Origin: JAFTYO01 sp045611785
GTDB taxonomy: Bacteria; Pseudomonadota; Alphaproteobacteria; RF32; CAG-239
Length of the DNA: 64,000 bases
Direction: 5' to 3'
Assembly: GCA_045611785.1 (NCBI GenBank)
Contig: JAZKXV010000012.1
Location: 62,001 to 126,000 of the forward strand
The notes below the pieces were generated by a model. It saw nothing but the letters and a program-made list of their open reading frames with translations. It had not been told where the DNA came from and made no database searches. Every line of letters begins with the position of its first letter. Position 1 is the first letter of the stretch. Shown one piece after another: positions 43,445 through 52,852 of this stretch. The position numbers and the translations under genes were made by a program.

Positions 43445-45094
43445 ATGTGGCCATTTTCTAAAAAAGCTGAAGAAAAAGAAGAAAAAAGAAATAAAACAGC
43501 TGAACAACAAAAAAAATATGCCCAATACGCTGGTAGTTCAAAAATAATTCAACATCAGATACAGTCATATGTGTCAGCTTTAATAAAAGCAACTAATTCG
43601 CGTTTAAAGCAACAAGCTCAATCACAAGCATCCGGCGAAACCATGTCATTAGCAGAAAAATTAGCTGATGAAGCAAAATCAGCAATAGATAATGTAACTG
43701 AAGGCTATAATTCAGTTAAAAGCGATGTAGCAGATTGGGGATATTCAGCCATAATTAATACAGCTGAAAAAGTTATGCCAGATATGGAAAAGTTTGCTAA
43801 AGAGCATATCCCTGATGATCCAAGGTATAGAGAATTTCTCACATACATAGGAACTGAAATTATTCATAAATACGCACCAACACAAGATAGTCCTCAGTAT
43901 CAAAAAGATTTGATGATAGATCTTATTAATATGGGAATGAGCGATTATAAGGGAACAATTAAAGAAGAAGGCGTCTTATCAGGCGTAAAAAAAGATTTCT
44001 TACCCAAACCTGAAATGTTAGACTATTGGGCAGAATCAAAAGGGTTTGAAAAAATTGATAACAAAGGTCTTAGCAAATTAGACCCTAAAGATGTAGAGGG
44101 AAAATATGTCTTAACATGTTATCTGTCTCTTGCAGATAGTTGGCAAAAAAGAGATACCTCAGATATAACGGATACATCAAATAAACACTGGTATTCTCAT
44201 TGTAAATCAGCAATTTTTGATGAAAACGGCAAAGCTATTTCAGCATCTAACCCTGAATTATTTTACAATGACACAGAACACGATGCTACCAAGTATGTTC
44301 CGGAAGATTCAATTTCTTATGTCATTGATTATAAAAAACTGGGACTAGAGGAAAAAGACATTAAAGAAGGATTTGCATATCAAGCTGAAGGTATCAACAT
44401 CATGAAAAAAGATGTACAAGATGCCATTTTCAGAATGAACAAATCAGGTTTAGAACAAGAAGATATTATCAAATTGTGGAAACAAGGTATGAATTTTGAG
44501 GATCCTAAAAACCTTGAAACCATTGAAAAACATTTTCAAAATGGTGGCAAAAAAGAAGGATTAGCAAATTGTGAATTTTCTAAAGCTGATAACCAATACA
44601 AGTACAACTTACAAGATTACAATTGTGCAATTCAACCTACTGCTCCAATTTTATATGCAACAGCAGCTAAAGTAAACAACGAAAATTTGAGCCCTCAAGA
44701 AGCTGATAAATTAAGAAAAGATATAGGTCTTTACAACCTCTATGACCCTCAAAACTACGGTGAAATAAATCAACAATTTAACAAAGATTATAAAAAGCAT
44801 GTTTATTCTGAACTCTTTAAAGCCGTAGGCGAAGATGTAAAAGAATTTGTTCAAAAAGGTTGTCAAGCATTAAGTAAAGGAATCAAGAAAGCAAACAAGG
44901 TAGCCGCAATAGCTTCACCATTACCAAGCCACAGAGCAATTGCTCGTTGCGCATTGTTTGTTGATACTTTTGTAGATGCTTATATTCAAAGAGAACAAAC
45001 AAGAGAAAAATCAAATAGCAACAGCAATTCTCCAACAACAAGGAATGTTTCAAACATACAACAGATAGCAGTGGCCAGACAAGCAACTAAATAA
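43445..45094 (+). CDS. MWPFSKK protein B, paralogue of A
   Basis: 549 residues; N-terminal 27 nearly identical to paralogue A, then about 95 extra helical residues (about 29-124, including SYVSALIKATNSRLK and MSLAEKLADEAKSAID) absent from A, then the shared core from about 125 to 450 with WYSHCKS, IDYKKLGLEEKDIKEGFAYQ and CAIQPTAPILYATAAK. Its C-terminus is again different and ends in a Ser/Asn-rich tail. GGGAGAAATA precedes the ATG. It follows paralogue A by 42 bases with no promoter between, so both should be read from 41988-42016. Function unknown. Confidence 0.8.
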   Translation: MWPFSKKAEEKEEKRNKTAEQQKKYAQYAGSSKIIQHQIQSYVSALIKATNSRLKQQAQSQASGETMSLAEKLADEAKSAIDNVTEGYNSVKSDVADWGYSAIINTAEKVMPDMEKFAKEHIPDDPRYREFLTYIGTEIIHKYAPTQDSPQYQKDLMIDLINMGMSDYKGTIKEEGVLSGVKKDFLPKPEMLDYWAESKGFEKIDNKGLSKLDPKDVEGKYVLTCYLSLADSWQKRDTSDITDTSNKHWYSHCKSAIFDENGKAISASNPELFYNDTEHDATKYVPEDSISYVIDYKKLGLEEKDIKEGFAYQAEGINIMKKDVQDAIFRMNKSGLEQEDIIKLWKQGMNFEDPKNLETIEKHFQNGGKKEGLANCEFSKADNQYKYNLQDYNCAIQPTAPILYATAAKVNNENLSPQEADKLRKDIGLYNLYDPQNYGEINQQFNKDYKKHVYSELFKAVGEDVKEFVQKGCQALSKGIKKANKVAAIASPLPSHRAIARCALFVDTFVDAYIQREQTREKSNSNSNSPTTRNVSNIQQIAVARQATK

Positions 45095-45144
45095 ATACAA
45101 AATTATTTTAGTTTTAATTTTGAACGATATCAATGATAACATTC

Positions 45145-45189
45145 TCTGATATTGTTAATTTTAAACATAATATTGATTGCAATATCAGA
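45145..45189. repeat. Ten-base inverted repeat in the leader of the gene at 45215
   Basis: TCTGATATTG (45145-45154) and CAATATCAGA (45180-45189) are perfect inverted copies separated by 25 AT-rich bases, 25 bases before the start. It could be a leader hairpin or a regulator site. Confidence 0.5.
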
Positions 45190-45214
45190 CATTTTTTTAC
45201 AAATGGAGAAAAAA

Positions 45215-45709
45215 ATGAAATTGTACCATTATGCCCCAAAAGAAAATTCTATAATGACTGATGGTCTATTATCTATTTCAAAGGTTGATCGAAATTTGAA
45301 ACCATATGCTCATCGTGCCGGTTCCGAAAATAAAGAAGATATATTAAAGTGGATGGATAACACATTTTATGGGCGCTCAAGGGCTGTTTCTTGTTTGACA
45401 GAGCAGATAAAATGGAAAGGCAATGACCCTATATTAAAAAAGATTGTTGATGGTACCGTATTATTTTCATTTGAACTGAATGAATTAATAAAAGATGGTT
45501 TGGTAGAATCAATATGGTGCAAAAATGGTTCTGATGCTGGTGGATATAATGAAAAATTTTATCAAGTGACACCTGATAAAATTGATTTATCATATCTTAC
45601 TTGGGAAAAAGTAGATGCATCAAAAGATTTGCTCTATGCAGTAATAAGGCACTATATGGTTGTTCTTAAAGACGGAGTTATTCCTGCAAAATACATTATA
45701 AAAGAGTGA
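45215..45709 (+). CDS. Small unknown protein, possible ADP-ribosyltransferase-like fold
   Basis: 164 residues. The ATG at 45215 is chosen because GGAG lies six bases before it (45205-45208); the longer frame to 45152 would begin in the leader repeat. It starts MKLYHYAPKENSIMTDGLLS, a pattern of His-Tyr then a hydrophobic Ile and GLLS, that loosely recalls the opening of DarT-type and 2'-phosphotransferase ADP-ribosyl folds; no catalytic Glu could be placed. The rest is soluble and mixed. The fold idea is speculation. Native in style. Confidence 0.6.
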   Translation: MKLYHYAPKENSIMTDGLLSISKVDRNLKPYAHRAGSENKEDILKWMDNTFYGRSRAVSCLTEQIKWKGNDPILKKIVDGTVLFSFELNELIKDGLVESIWCKNGSDAGGYNEKFYQVTPDKIDLSYLTWEKVDASKDLLYAVIRHYMVVLKDGVIPAKYIIKE

Positions 45710-45724
45710 ATTTACCCCAAAAAA

Positions 45725-45756
45725 TAAGATAGTATGTGTGCTAACATACTATCTTA
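45725..45756 (-). terminator. Terminator of tRNA-Pro
   Basis: Thirteen-base perfect stem TAAGATAGTATGT / ACATACTATCTTA with a six-base loop. On the minus strand it follows the tRNA 3' end by five bases and ends in a T run. Confidence 0.85.
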
Positions 45757-45761
45757 TGTAC

Positions 45762-45838
45762 TGGTCGGGACGAGAGGATTTGAACCTCCGGCTTCTTGCA
45801 CCCCATGCAAGCGCTCTACCAGGCTGAACTACGTCCCG
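45762..45838 (-). tRNA. tRNA-Pro (anticodon GGG)
   Basis: 77 bases including an encoded CCA. Acceptor stem CGGGACG / CGTCCCG with discriminator A; D arm with CAGCCTGG; anticodon stem CTTGC / GCAAG with seven-base loop ATGGGGT (anticodon GGG); T arm ending GGTTCAAATCC. Stem pairing is complete and the form matches bacterial tRNA-Pro. Confidence 0.95.
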
Positions 45839-45971
45839 CTCATATTTAACCTCTATATACTCTCATTTTATAAATTGCAAGAAAAATATAAATATTATAT
45901 TAATAATCTAAATTAAAGCTTGCAACTTTAATTCATATATCTAAAATCCTTTAAAAAGGAGACAAAATAAC

Positions 45972-46388
45972 ATGATGTGGATTATATATGCATGCTTATC
46001 AGCTTTATTTGCAGCCCTCACTTCTATATTAGCAAAAATCGGTTTAGACGGTATTAGCTCTAATGTTGCTACAGCAATCAGAACAATCGTAATTTTATTT
46101 ATGTCATGGGCAATGGTATTTATTGCTGGTTCACAAAATCAACTATTTAATCTTTCAGCAAAAAACTGGTGGTTTTTAATTGCCTCTGGCTTAGCTACCG
46201 GAGCATCATGGCTGTGTTATTTTAAGGCTCTTCAAATGGGAGAAGTTTCAAAAGTAGTCGCTATTGATAAATTTAGCTTAGTTCTCACTATTGTTTTAGC
46301 TGCATTATTTTTAAGCGAAACATTAAGCTTAAAAGCAATCATTGGTTGCACGCTTATCACTATTGGAACTTTAGTTATGGTCTGGTAG
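45972..46388 (+). CDS. EamA-family small membrane transporter
   Basis: 138 residues with five or so hydrophobic segments, a single EamA (DMT) repeat: WASWL-like SGLATGASWLCYFKALQMGEVSKV and the C-terminal FLSETLSLKAIIGCTLITIG are family blocks. As a half-size member it probably works as a dimer. AAGGAG precedes the ATG. Substrate unknown. Confidence 0.85.
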   Translation: MMWIIYACLSALFAALTSILAKIGLDGISSNVATAIRTIVILFMSWAMVFIAGSQNQLFNLSAKNWWFLIASGLATGASWLCYFKALQMGEVSKVVAIDKFSLVLTIVLAALFLSETLSLKAIIGCTLITIGTLVMVW

Positions 46389-46389
46389 A

Positions 46390-47001
46390 TTATTTATATC
46401 TATCTTGAAAATAGAAAGTGCATCTATTCGAGCCATCGCAAAAACTACATTTTTCTTCAAAATCAGATAATGTCATGTTTTTTAAGCAAGTTCGTTGAGC
46501 TGTACAATCTTTATCCCCATAAATATCACCACCTTCAGCACCACCTTTACTAATTTTAACTCTACATATATCATTTCGTTTTTGCATAGCTATATTAAAC
46601 AAATTTATACATATATCTTTATTGGCGCCAGTTGAAATAGTTGTTTCAAACCAATGATATCCTTGAGCGACAGTAATACCAAAATTCACATTATTTCCAA
46701 AAATATCTTTAATATTACTTCCTTTAATCATTTCTTTAGGGATAACATTCATTTTTATTAAAATGCTTTTTAAGTCTGTTCCATTAGATGCATTCATCCC
46801 CTCTTTTGCTTTTATGAGGTCTTCTATATGAATATGCATATTATCCATAACACTACCAATTTGTTCTGTTTGCTTATTGAGTTTATATTTCATCATTGCT
46901 TTTGAATACCCAGTAATAGCGCCCACAGAAAGAACACCAACAATGGCTAAAACTCCTAGCATTTCAACCATACTACGCCCAAATTGATTTATTTTTTTCA
47001 T
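46390..47001 (-). CDS. Type IV pilin-like protein with GRSMVEMLG prepilin motif
   Basis: 203 residues. N-terminus MKKINQFG then RSMVEMLGVLAIVGVLSVGAI: Gly before the likely cleavage, Glu at +5 and a hydrophobic helix, as in type IV prepilins; residue +1 is Arg instead of the usual Phe/Met. The remainder is periplasmic, with several cysteines (CINL, CRV, CTAQRTC, CSFC, CTF) that could form disulfides. AAGGA precedes the ATG. I recall many such proteins in gut alphaproteobacteria; whether they assemble pili is unknown. Confidence 0.8.
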   Translation of the reverse strand: MKKINQFGRSMVEMLGVLAIVGVLSVGAITGYSKAMMKYKLNKQTEQIGSVMDNMHIHIEDLIKAKEGMNASNGTDLKSILIKMNVIPKEMIKGSNIKDIFGNNVNFGITVAQGYHWFETTISTGANKDICINLFNIAMQKRNDICRVKISKGGAEGGDIYGDKDCTAQRTCLKNMTLSDFEEKCSFCDGSNRCTFYFQDRYK

Positions 47002-47162
47002 AAAACATCCTTAAAAATTAAATTTTATAAACAATAAAAAACAAACCATTAAAGTTTAATTAATTAATCTATTTATTTAACAAGTTGTCGATTTTTGTTG
47101 TAATTTTTAAATTTTAGAGATAAAAGTTTAAACTGATTTTTAATTTTTGAAAGAGAATAAGA

Positions 47163-47642
47163 ATGTCAAATCCTATTGATACAAAAGTTATAAGCAAACT
47201 TGCTGAAATATTGGATAAAACAAATTTAACAGAACTAGAATATGAAGATGAAAGCTGTCGAATTTCATTATCACGCAACCATAGTGGTGCTGTTGTTCCG
47301 TCATTTGTTCCCGCGCCTACAGCAATTGCTCCATCTCAAGCTCCCACTATTGTTCAAAAAACAGAAGAAAACACAATCGTTGAGAATGAAGCAAATTATG
47401 AAAACAACCCTAATGCCGTAAAATCTCCTATGGTTGGTGTTGTTTACCTTTCAAGTGATCCTACTGCTGATACTTATGTTCATGTTGGTGATGTTGTTGA
47501 AGCCGGTGAAACAGTTTGTTTAATTGAAGCTATGAAAACTTTTAATCCTGTTAAAGCCCATAAAGGTGGTCGTGTAACTAAGATTTTAGTCGAAGCTGGA
47601 GATCCTGTTGAATATGGTGCTCCGCTTATTGTTATTGAATAA
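47163..47642 (+). CDS. accB: Acetyl-CoA carboxylase biotin carboxyl carrier protein
   Basis: Carries biotin in fatty-acid synthesis. N-terminal ACC-type region, Pro/Ala-rich linker (about 45-70), then the biotinyl domain with EAMKT, biotinylated Lys125 (34 residues from the C-terminus). The EAMKT form, with Thr after the lysine, is what I know from alphaproteobacteria. 159 residues. AccC follows after 18 bases. Confidence 0.95.
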   Translation: MSNPIDTKVISKLAEILDKTNLTELEYEDESCRISLSRNHSGAVVPSFVPAPTAIAPSQAPTIVQKTEENTIVENEANYENNPNAVKSPMVGVVYLSSDPTADTYVHVGDVVEAGETVCLIEAMKTFNPVKAHKGGRVTKILVEAGDPVEYGAPLIVIE

Positions 47643-47660
47643 TAAAAATAGGAAAAATTT

Positions 47661-49004
47661 ATGTTTGAAAAGATTTTAATTGCGAATCGCGGAGAAGTTG
47701 CTTTAAGAATTCATCGTGCTTGCAGAGAAATGGGCATAAGAACCGTTGCCGTACATTCTGAAGCAGATGCAAACGCCATGCACGTACGCTTAGCTGATGA
47801 AGCTGTATGCATAGGCCCTGCTCGCTCAGCAGATTCGTATTTAAATAAACCGGCAATTATTACTGCTGCACATATTACAGGGGCAGATGCCATCCACCCT
47901 GGTTTTGGCTTTTTATCTGAAAATGCCGATTTTGCTGAAATGGTTGAAAAGCATGGTATAGCTTTCATAGGACCAACTTCTGCTCAAATGCGCTTAATGG
48001 GCGATAAAATAACCGCCAGAAAAGCAGCTATTGATGCAGGGCTTCCAGTTACACCTGGTTCTCCAGCCTTAGACACAATTGAAGAAGCTCTTGAATGGGC
48101 TGAAAAAATTGGATATCCGGTCATCATTAAAGCCAAAGATGGTGGTGGCGGTAAAGGCATGAAAATTGCTTTTAACAAAGAACAACTTACAGAAGCATAC
48201 ACAATGGCTAGAGCCGAAGCTAAAGCTGCATTTACCAGCGATGTTGTTTATATGGAAAAATATTTGCAAAAACCTAGACATATTGAAATGCAAATTTTAG
48301 CTGATAAATACGGCAATGTTGTTCACCTTGGTGAAAGAGATTGTTCAATTCAACGTAACAACCAAAAAGTTATTGAAGAATGCCCTTCTCCAGCATTAAA
48401 TGATGCTGAACGTAAACAAATTGGTGATATTGTTCGTAAAGCTATTGAAAAAATTGGCTATACAAGCGCTGGAACACTTGAGTTCTTATATGAAGATGGC
48501 AAATTTTACTTTATGGAAATGAATACACGTTTACAAGTAGAACACCCTATAACAGAAGCCATAACAGGAATTGATTTAGTAAGAGAACAAATTAGAATAG
48601 CTAGTGGTGCTACTTTAGGATATACCCAAGATGATATTACATTTAATGGACACGCTATTGAATGCCGTATTAACGCTGAAGATCCTACTAATTTTGCTCC
48701 ATGCCCTGGAAAAATCCTTGAATGGCACGCTCCAGGTGGTTTAGGAGTGCGAGTTGATTCAGAAATTTATTCCGGATATTCTATCCCTCCATACTATGAT
48801 AGCATGATTGCAAAGCTCATCATTCATGGAAAAAACCGTAACAGCGCACTTATGCGTTTACGCAGAGCTTTAGAAGAATGCATCATTATGGGTGTGAAAA
48901 CAACAATACCTTTACACCAAAAAATTATTTCTCAAGCTGAGTATATTGATGGAAGATACAATATTCATTGGCTTGAAAAATTTATGGAAAATGATAAAGA
49001 ATAG
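47661..49004 (+). CDS. accC: Acetyl-CoA carboxylase biotin carboxylase
   Basis: ATP-grasp enzyme that carboxylates biotin on AccB. Visible are MFEKILIANRGEVALRIHRA, the Gly-rich lid KAKDGGGGKGMKIAF, and MEMNTRLQVEHP. 447 residues, standard. AGGAAAAATT lies before the start. The downstream gene at 49014 is ten bases away. Confidence 0.96.
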   Translation: MFEKILIANRGEVALRIHRACREMGIRTVAVHSEADANAMHVRLADEAVCIGPARSADSYLNKPAIITAAHITGADAIHPGFGFLSENADFAEMVEKHGIAFIGPTSAQMRLMGDKITARKAAIDAGLPVTPGSPALDTIEEALEWAEKIGYPVIIKAKDGGGGKGMKIAFNKEQLTEAYTMARAEAKAAFTSDVVYMEKYLQKPRHIEMQILADKYGNVVHLGERDCSIQRNNQKVIEECPSPALNDAERKQIGDIVRKAIEKIGYTSAGTLEFLYEDGKFYFMEMNTRLQVEHPITEAITGIDLVREQIRIASGATLGYTQDDITFNGHAIECRINAEDPTNFAPCPGKILEWHAPGGLGVRVDSEIYSGYSIPPYYDSMIAKLIIHGKNRNSALMRLRRALEECIIMGVKTTIPLHQKIISQAEYIDGRYNIHWLEKFMENDKE

Positions 49005-49013
49005 GTAAAATCC

Positions 49014-49745
49014 ATGAAGAAAGAAATGTCAGTTCGCCAAATTTTTATTGATACTCTCGGATTTATTGGTAACAATAAAGGTATATTATGCTTTATGACA
49101 TTTCTTTCTTTTATCGGATCATATACAGCATCTAAAATAGAAATTTCAATACATAATCCTTTTTTTGGCTTTTTATATGGTATTTATATTTATTCATTCT
49201 ACTATTTATTTGCTGGATTATACTGCCAAAACAAACCGCTAATAACCAAAGAAAAAATTGTAGATTCATTTATAAAATTCTTAGCTATAACTGCACTTTC
49301 GTTTTTGGTAGTAATATGCGGGAAAATATCTTTCCATATCACCTATAAATTATGCCGTGGCTTAATCGGATTTCCTGATTTATACAACCTTTTGCAAACA
49401 GTTTATCGCTTTATGATAAACCATTCATATTTGCGCTTTATTATATATTTAGGAATAACAACTTTATTAAGCATCACATTTTTCATACCTGGGTTTGCAT
49501 GGGTTGCAACACTCGATAAAAAAGATAATTCAATAATTTCAGCATATGCAAGAGTAAAAGGAAACTACTTAAAAGTAATCGCCACAACATTTATTCTTTT
49601 TGGTGTATTACCACTATTTGTCGGATTTATTGAATTAAAATCATCTAAAATTGTAATGGCAATAATGCATTCAGCTTTAGCTGTTTTCCAAATTGTAGCA
49701 TATTTGCAAATTTATGACAAATTCTATCCTGATGATACCGAATAA
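49014..49745 (+). CDS. Unknown multi-pass membrane protein
   Basis: 243 residues with five or six hydrophobic segments (about 20-38, 48-68, 85-105, 140-165, 185-215, 220-235). No recognised motif; DUF-type integral membrane protein. It follows accC by ten bases and is probably co-transcribed. In many alphaproteobacteria the next gene is aat, which is not found here. Confidence 0.75.
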   Translation: MKKEMSVRQIFIDTLGFIGNNKGILCFMTFLSFIGSYTASKIEISIHNPFFGFLYGIYIYSFYYLFAGLYCQNKPLITKEKIVDSFIKFLAITALSFLVVICGKISFHITYKLCRGLIGFPDLYNLLQTVYRFMINHSYLRFIIYLGITTLLSITFFIPGFAWVATLDKKDNSIISAYARVKGNYLKVIATTFILFGVLPLFVGFIELKSSKIVMAIMHSALAVFQIVAYLQIYDKFYPDDTE

Positions 49746-49770
49746 GACAAACATAGAAAACTAATAAAAT

Positions 49771-51576
49771 CTAGCCTGCTAACTCTTCTGCTTTAATCTC
49801 AATTTCAAGCCACAAAAGCTCTTTTTCTTCTTTAAGAGTTTTATATTCTTCCAGCTGTGCCGTAAACTCATCAAACAACTTTGCATCTCTAACATATAGA
49901 CCTGTATCATTAGATAAAATATTTTCTATTTCTGAAATTTTACTATCTAATTCTTCTATTTCGATAGGAAGAACTTCAAGTAATCGTTTATCTTTATAGC
50001 TTAACTTATTGATGTTTTTGGTTTTATCTTCTTTTGTTTGTTGTACGGGCTTAGATTTTTTTACCTCTTTTTCTTCTTTATTTTTTATTTTATCCAACAG
50101 CTCCGTATAACTTCCTACGTGCTCAACAATTGTACCATCTCCTTTCATATACAAAAGAGAAGTAGAAACTTTATCCAAAAAGTCTCTATCATGGCTTACA
50201 ATTAAAATTGTACCCTGATACTCATCTAACACTTCTTGTAACAAATCAAGCGTATCCATATCTAAGTCGTTAGTTGGCTCGTCTAACACTAAAAAATTGG
50301 AAGTTTTAGCGAGTGCAACAGCTAACATAAGCCTATTTTTTTCGCCTCCTGAAAGAGCCGACACAGGACACTGAGCTTGATCCGGCTTAAACAAGAAATC
50401 TTTCAAATAAGCCACCACATGACGATAACGCCCCCTAACCCATATATGATCACCTTCATTACATAAAGTTTTCCATAATGTTTTTTTCGGATCTAAAGTT
50501 ATTCTATTTTGATCAAAATAAGCTTCTTCTAAATTTTTACCAATTCTTACAAAACCTTTATCAGGATCAAGTCGCTTAGTTAACAGCTTAATTAATGTTG
50601 TTTTACCTGCACCATTTGGTCCTACAATACCTATTCTGTTGCCCCTAATTACTTTGATTGAAAAATCTTTAACCAAATCTCTGTTATCGTATGATTTATA
50701 GATATTTTTAGCTTCTATTACAAGTTTTGAACGTAGTTCACCGCTATCCACTTCTAAATTAACAGATCCAATTTGCTTAATTTGTTCTCTGCGCTCTTGT
50801 CTTAACTGCTGCAGTCTGCGTAAACGGCCTTGATTACGTTTACGTCTTGCCGTAACACCTTTATGCAACCATTCTGTTTCTTCTTCAATTTTCTTATTTA
50901 AATATTTTTGTTCTATAATCTCTTGTTCCAAGATTTTTTCTTGCCATTCATCAAAAAAAGCAAATCCCTTATTATTAGAATGTAACACTCCTCTATCAAG
51001 CCAAAAAGTTTGTTTAGAAACATGATTTAAAAACATTCTATCGTGACTGATGACAATAACCGCACCTTGAAACTTATTTATTACTTCTTCTAATTTTTCA
51101 ATTGTTTCAATATCTAAATGGTTAGTAGGCTCATCTAGCAACAACACATCAGGATCAGAAATAAGAGCTTTTGCCAAACTTGCTTTTTTAAGCTCTCCTC
51201 CTGATGAATTTGCAGGATTTTGCCCCTCCAGTATGTTAAAGTGCTTAATTAAGATATCCGCTTTATACTCCTGTTCTGGCGTAATTTTTCTCAATCCGGA
51301 TAAAACGACTTCCCTTAAAGAACCATACATAGAATAATCAGCTTCTTGAGGCATATAAGAAATATGTGTTCCAGGTTGAATAAATATTTCGGCATCATCG
51401 GGCTCAATTAATCCTGATATAACTTTTAACAGTGTAGATTTTCCTGATCCGTTTCGACCGACCAAACAAATTTTATCACCGCGACTTATATTCAACTCAA
51501 CCCCTGTAAAAAGAGGATTAAGTCCAAAGCTTAAATGAGCATTTTTAATAGTATAAATCGGGGGTTCTACAGCCAT
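49771..51576 (-). CDS. uup: ABC-F ATPase, Uup-like
   Basis: Soluble tandem ABC protein of the ABC-F class acting on ribosomes or DNA-structure handling. First module: Walker A GRNGSGKST, signature SSGGELKKASLAK, Walker B LLLDEPTNHLD. Second: Walker A GPNGAGKTT, signature LSGGEKNRLMLA, and Walker B FLVLDEPTNDLD. The linker is rich in Arg and Gln (RRKRNQGRLRRLQQLRQ) and the C-terminal charged coiled coil matches Uup. 601 residues; the first signature has Ser for Leu, which is common. Confidence 0.93.
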   Translation of the reverse strand: MAVEPPIYTIKNAHLSFGLNPLFTGVELNISRGDKICLVGRNGSGKSTLLKVISGLIEPDDAEIFIQPGTHISYMPQEADYSMYGSLREVVLSGLRKITPEQEYKADILIKHFNILEGQNPANSSGGELKKASLAKALISDPDVLLLDEPTNHLDIETIEKLEEVINKFQGAVIVISHDRMFLNHVSKQTFWLDRGVLHSNNKGFAFFDEWQEKILEQEIIEQKYLNKKIEEETEWLHKGVTARRKRNQGRLRRLQQLRQERREQIKQIGSVNLEVDSGELRSKLVIEAKNIYKSYDNRDLVKDFSIKVIRGNRIGIVGPNGAGKTTLIKLLTKRLDPDKGFVRIGKNLEEAYFDQNRITLDPKKTLWKTLCNEGDHIWVRGRYRHVVAYLKDFLFKPDQAQCPVSALSGGEKNRLMLAVALAKTSNFLVLDEPTNDLDMDTLDLLQEVLDEYQGTILIVSHDRDFLDKVSTSLLYMKGDGTIVEHVGSYTELLDKIKNKEEKEVKKSKPVQQTKEDKTKNINKLSYKDKRLLEVLPIEIEELDSKISEIENILSNDTGLYVRDAKLFDEFTAQLEEYKTLKEEKELLWLEIEIKAEELAG

Positions 51577-51706
51577 CTTATTTATTTCCTTTTATCATTA
51601 CTTTTCAAATAACACAGCATTTATTAAAATACAACAATATTTACCTTGAAAGTGGATTATTTTTATTCTAAGATGCAACAAATATGTTTTATAAAGGTAT
51701 CCTTAA

Positions 51707-52852
51707 ATGAAAAAAATAATTTTTTTAATAGCTTTATGTCTTATTCCTTACTTGTCTTATGCTCAAAACTTTGACTTAGCATCAGGCATAACAGAAACTG
51801 CTGAAGAAGAGGAAACAGATACAAAAAACACTCAAGAACAAGTAGAAAATGATGATGAAAATGACGGCATATTTTCTTTCTTGAACTTTTCATTTATAAA
51901 AAAACACACATCTTCTGCTACTGATGAAACTTCTCAAACGGATCCTTCATCTCCGGAAAAAAAAGAAACACCTTTAGAAAAATTAATCAGACTTGCAAAT
52001 AGCGGTAACTTAGAATCTCAGCTTTCATTAGGTTATATGTATCTATACGGACAAGATGGCGTAAACACTGATTATTCTAAAGCTTTTCAATATTACGAAA
52101 TGGCAGCAAATCAAAACAACCCTATTGCCCTAAACAATTTAGGAAGCCTTTATTTTAACGGCATCGGTACACAAGTCAATTATCAAAAAGCTGCTGAACT
52201 GTTTTTTAAAGCCGCTCAAAATGGTAGCGATGACGCCGCTGTAAACTTAGCATTTATCTATTTAAGCTCTGACAACAATAACGGTCAACACGCAAGTGCC
52301 ATTGAGTTGTTCAAAAACGCAGTACAAGTTGGCAACAATACCGCCAAATTTATGTTAGGATACGCATATTATGTTGGCTTTATTGTTGAACAAGATTATC
52401 ACAAATCCGTAGCTTTAATTAAAGATGCAGCAAAAGCAAAATTCGATATTGCCCAATATATGCTGGGAATGATGTATAAAGAAGGTCACGGAATTGCTAA
52501 AAACTACGGAAATGCAGTCAAATATTTAAGAGAAGCATCTTTTCAAGGTAACGTAGATGCTATGATGGAATTAGGTAGCATACTTGCTGAAGGAAAAATA
52601 TATCCCAAAAACCCACCACATGCTCATATCTTTTTCAACGTTGCTTCAGTTTATAACGCTCCTCAAGCAGCCGAACGTCGTGATGAAGTAGAAAAAGAAC
52701 TTCAAATCGAAATTTTATTGCAAGCGCAAGCATCTGCTGAAAACTTTAAAGAAAAACCATCTGAACTCACAAGTTACATCAGACAAACTTATGGTAAAGA
52801 TGTAAGAATGTATATCAACGAAAATCTAAAACAAATTAAAGGTAAAAAATGA
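51707..52852 (+). CDS. Secreted Sel1-repeat protein
   Basis: 381 residues. Signal peptide at 1-19 (KIIFLIALCLIPYLSYAQ), an acidic linker (EEEETDTKNTQEQVENDDEND), then about six Sel1-like 36-residue repeats from about 100 to 330 (A-x-x-x-LG-x-x-Y-x-x-G-x-G types such as ALNNLGSLYFNGIGTQ and AQYMLGMMYKEGHGIAK). Probably a periplasmic protein-protein interaction scaffold. It overlaps the next gene by four bases (ATGA). Confidence 0.85.
   Translation: MKKIIFLIALCLIPYLSYAQNFDLASGITETAEEEETDTKNTQEQVENDDENDGIFSFLNFSFIKKHTSSATDETSQTDPSSPEKKETPLEKLIRLANSGNLESQLSLGYMYLYGQDGVNTDYSKAFQYYEMAANQNNPIALNNLGSLYFNGIGTQVNYQKAAELFFKAAQNGSDDAAVNLAFIYLSSDNNNGQHASAIELFKNAVQVGNNTAKFMLGYAYYVGFIVEQDYHKSVALIKDAAKAKFDIAQYMLGMMYKEGHGIAKNYGNAVKYLREASFQGNVDAMMELGSILAEGKIYPKNPPHAHIFFNVASVYNAPQAAERRDEVEKELQIEILLQAQASAENFKEKPSELTSYIRQTYGKDVRMYINENLKQIKGKK

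Noticed and set aside
45734..45916. A 60-codon plus-strand frame reading VGTRGFEPPASCTPCKRSTRLNY
   Set aside because: It is the antisense of tRNA-Pro, a well-known kind of false protein annotation.
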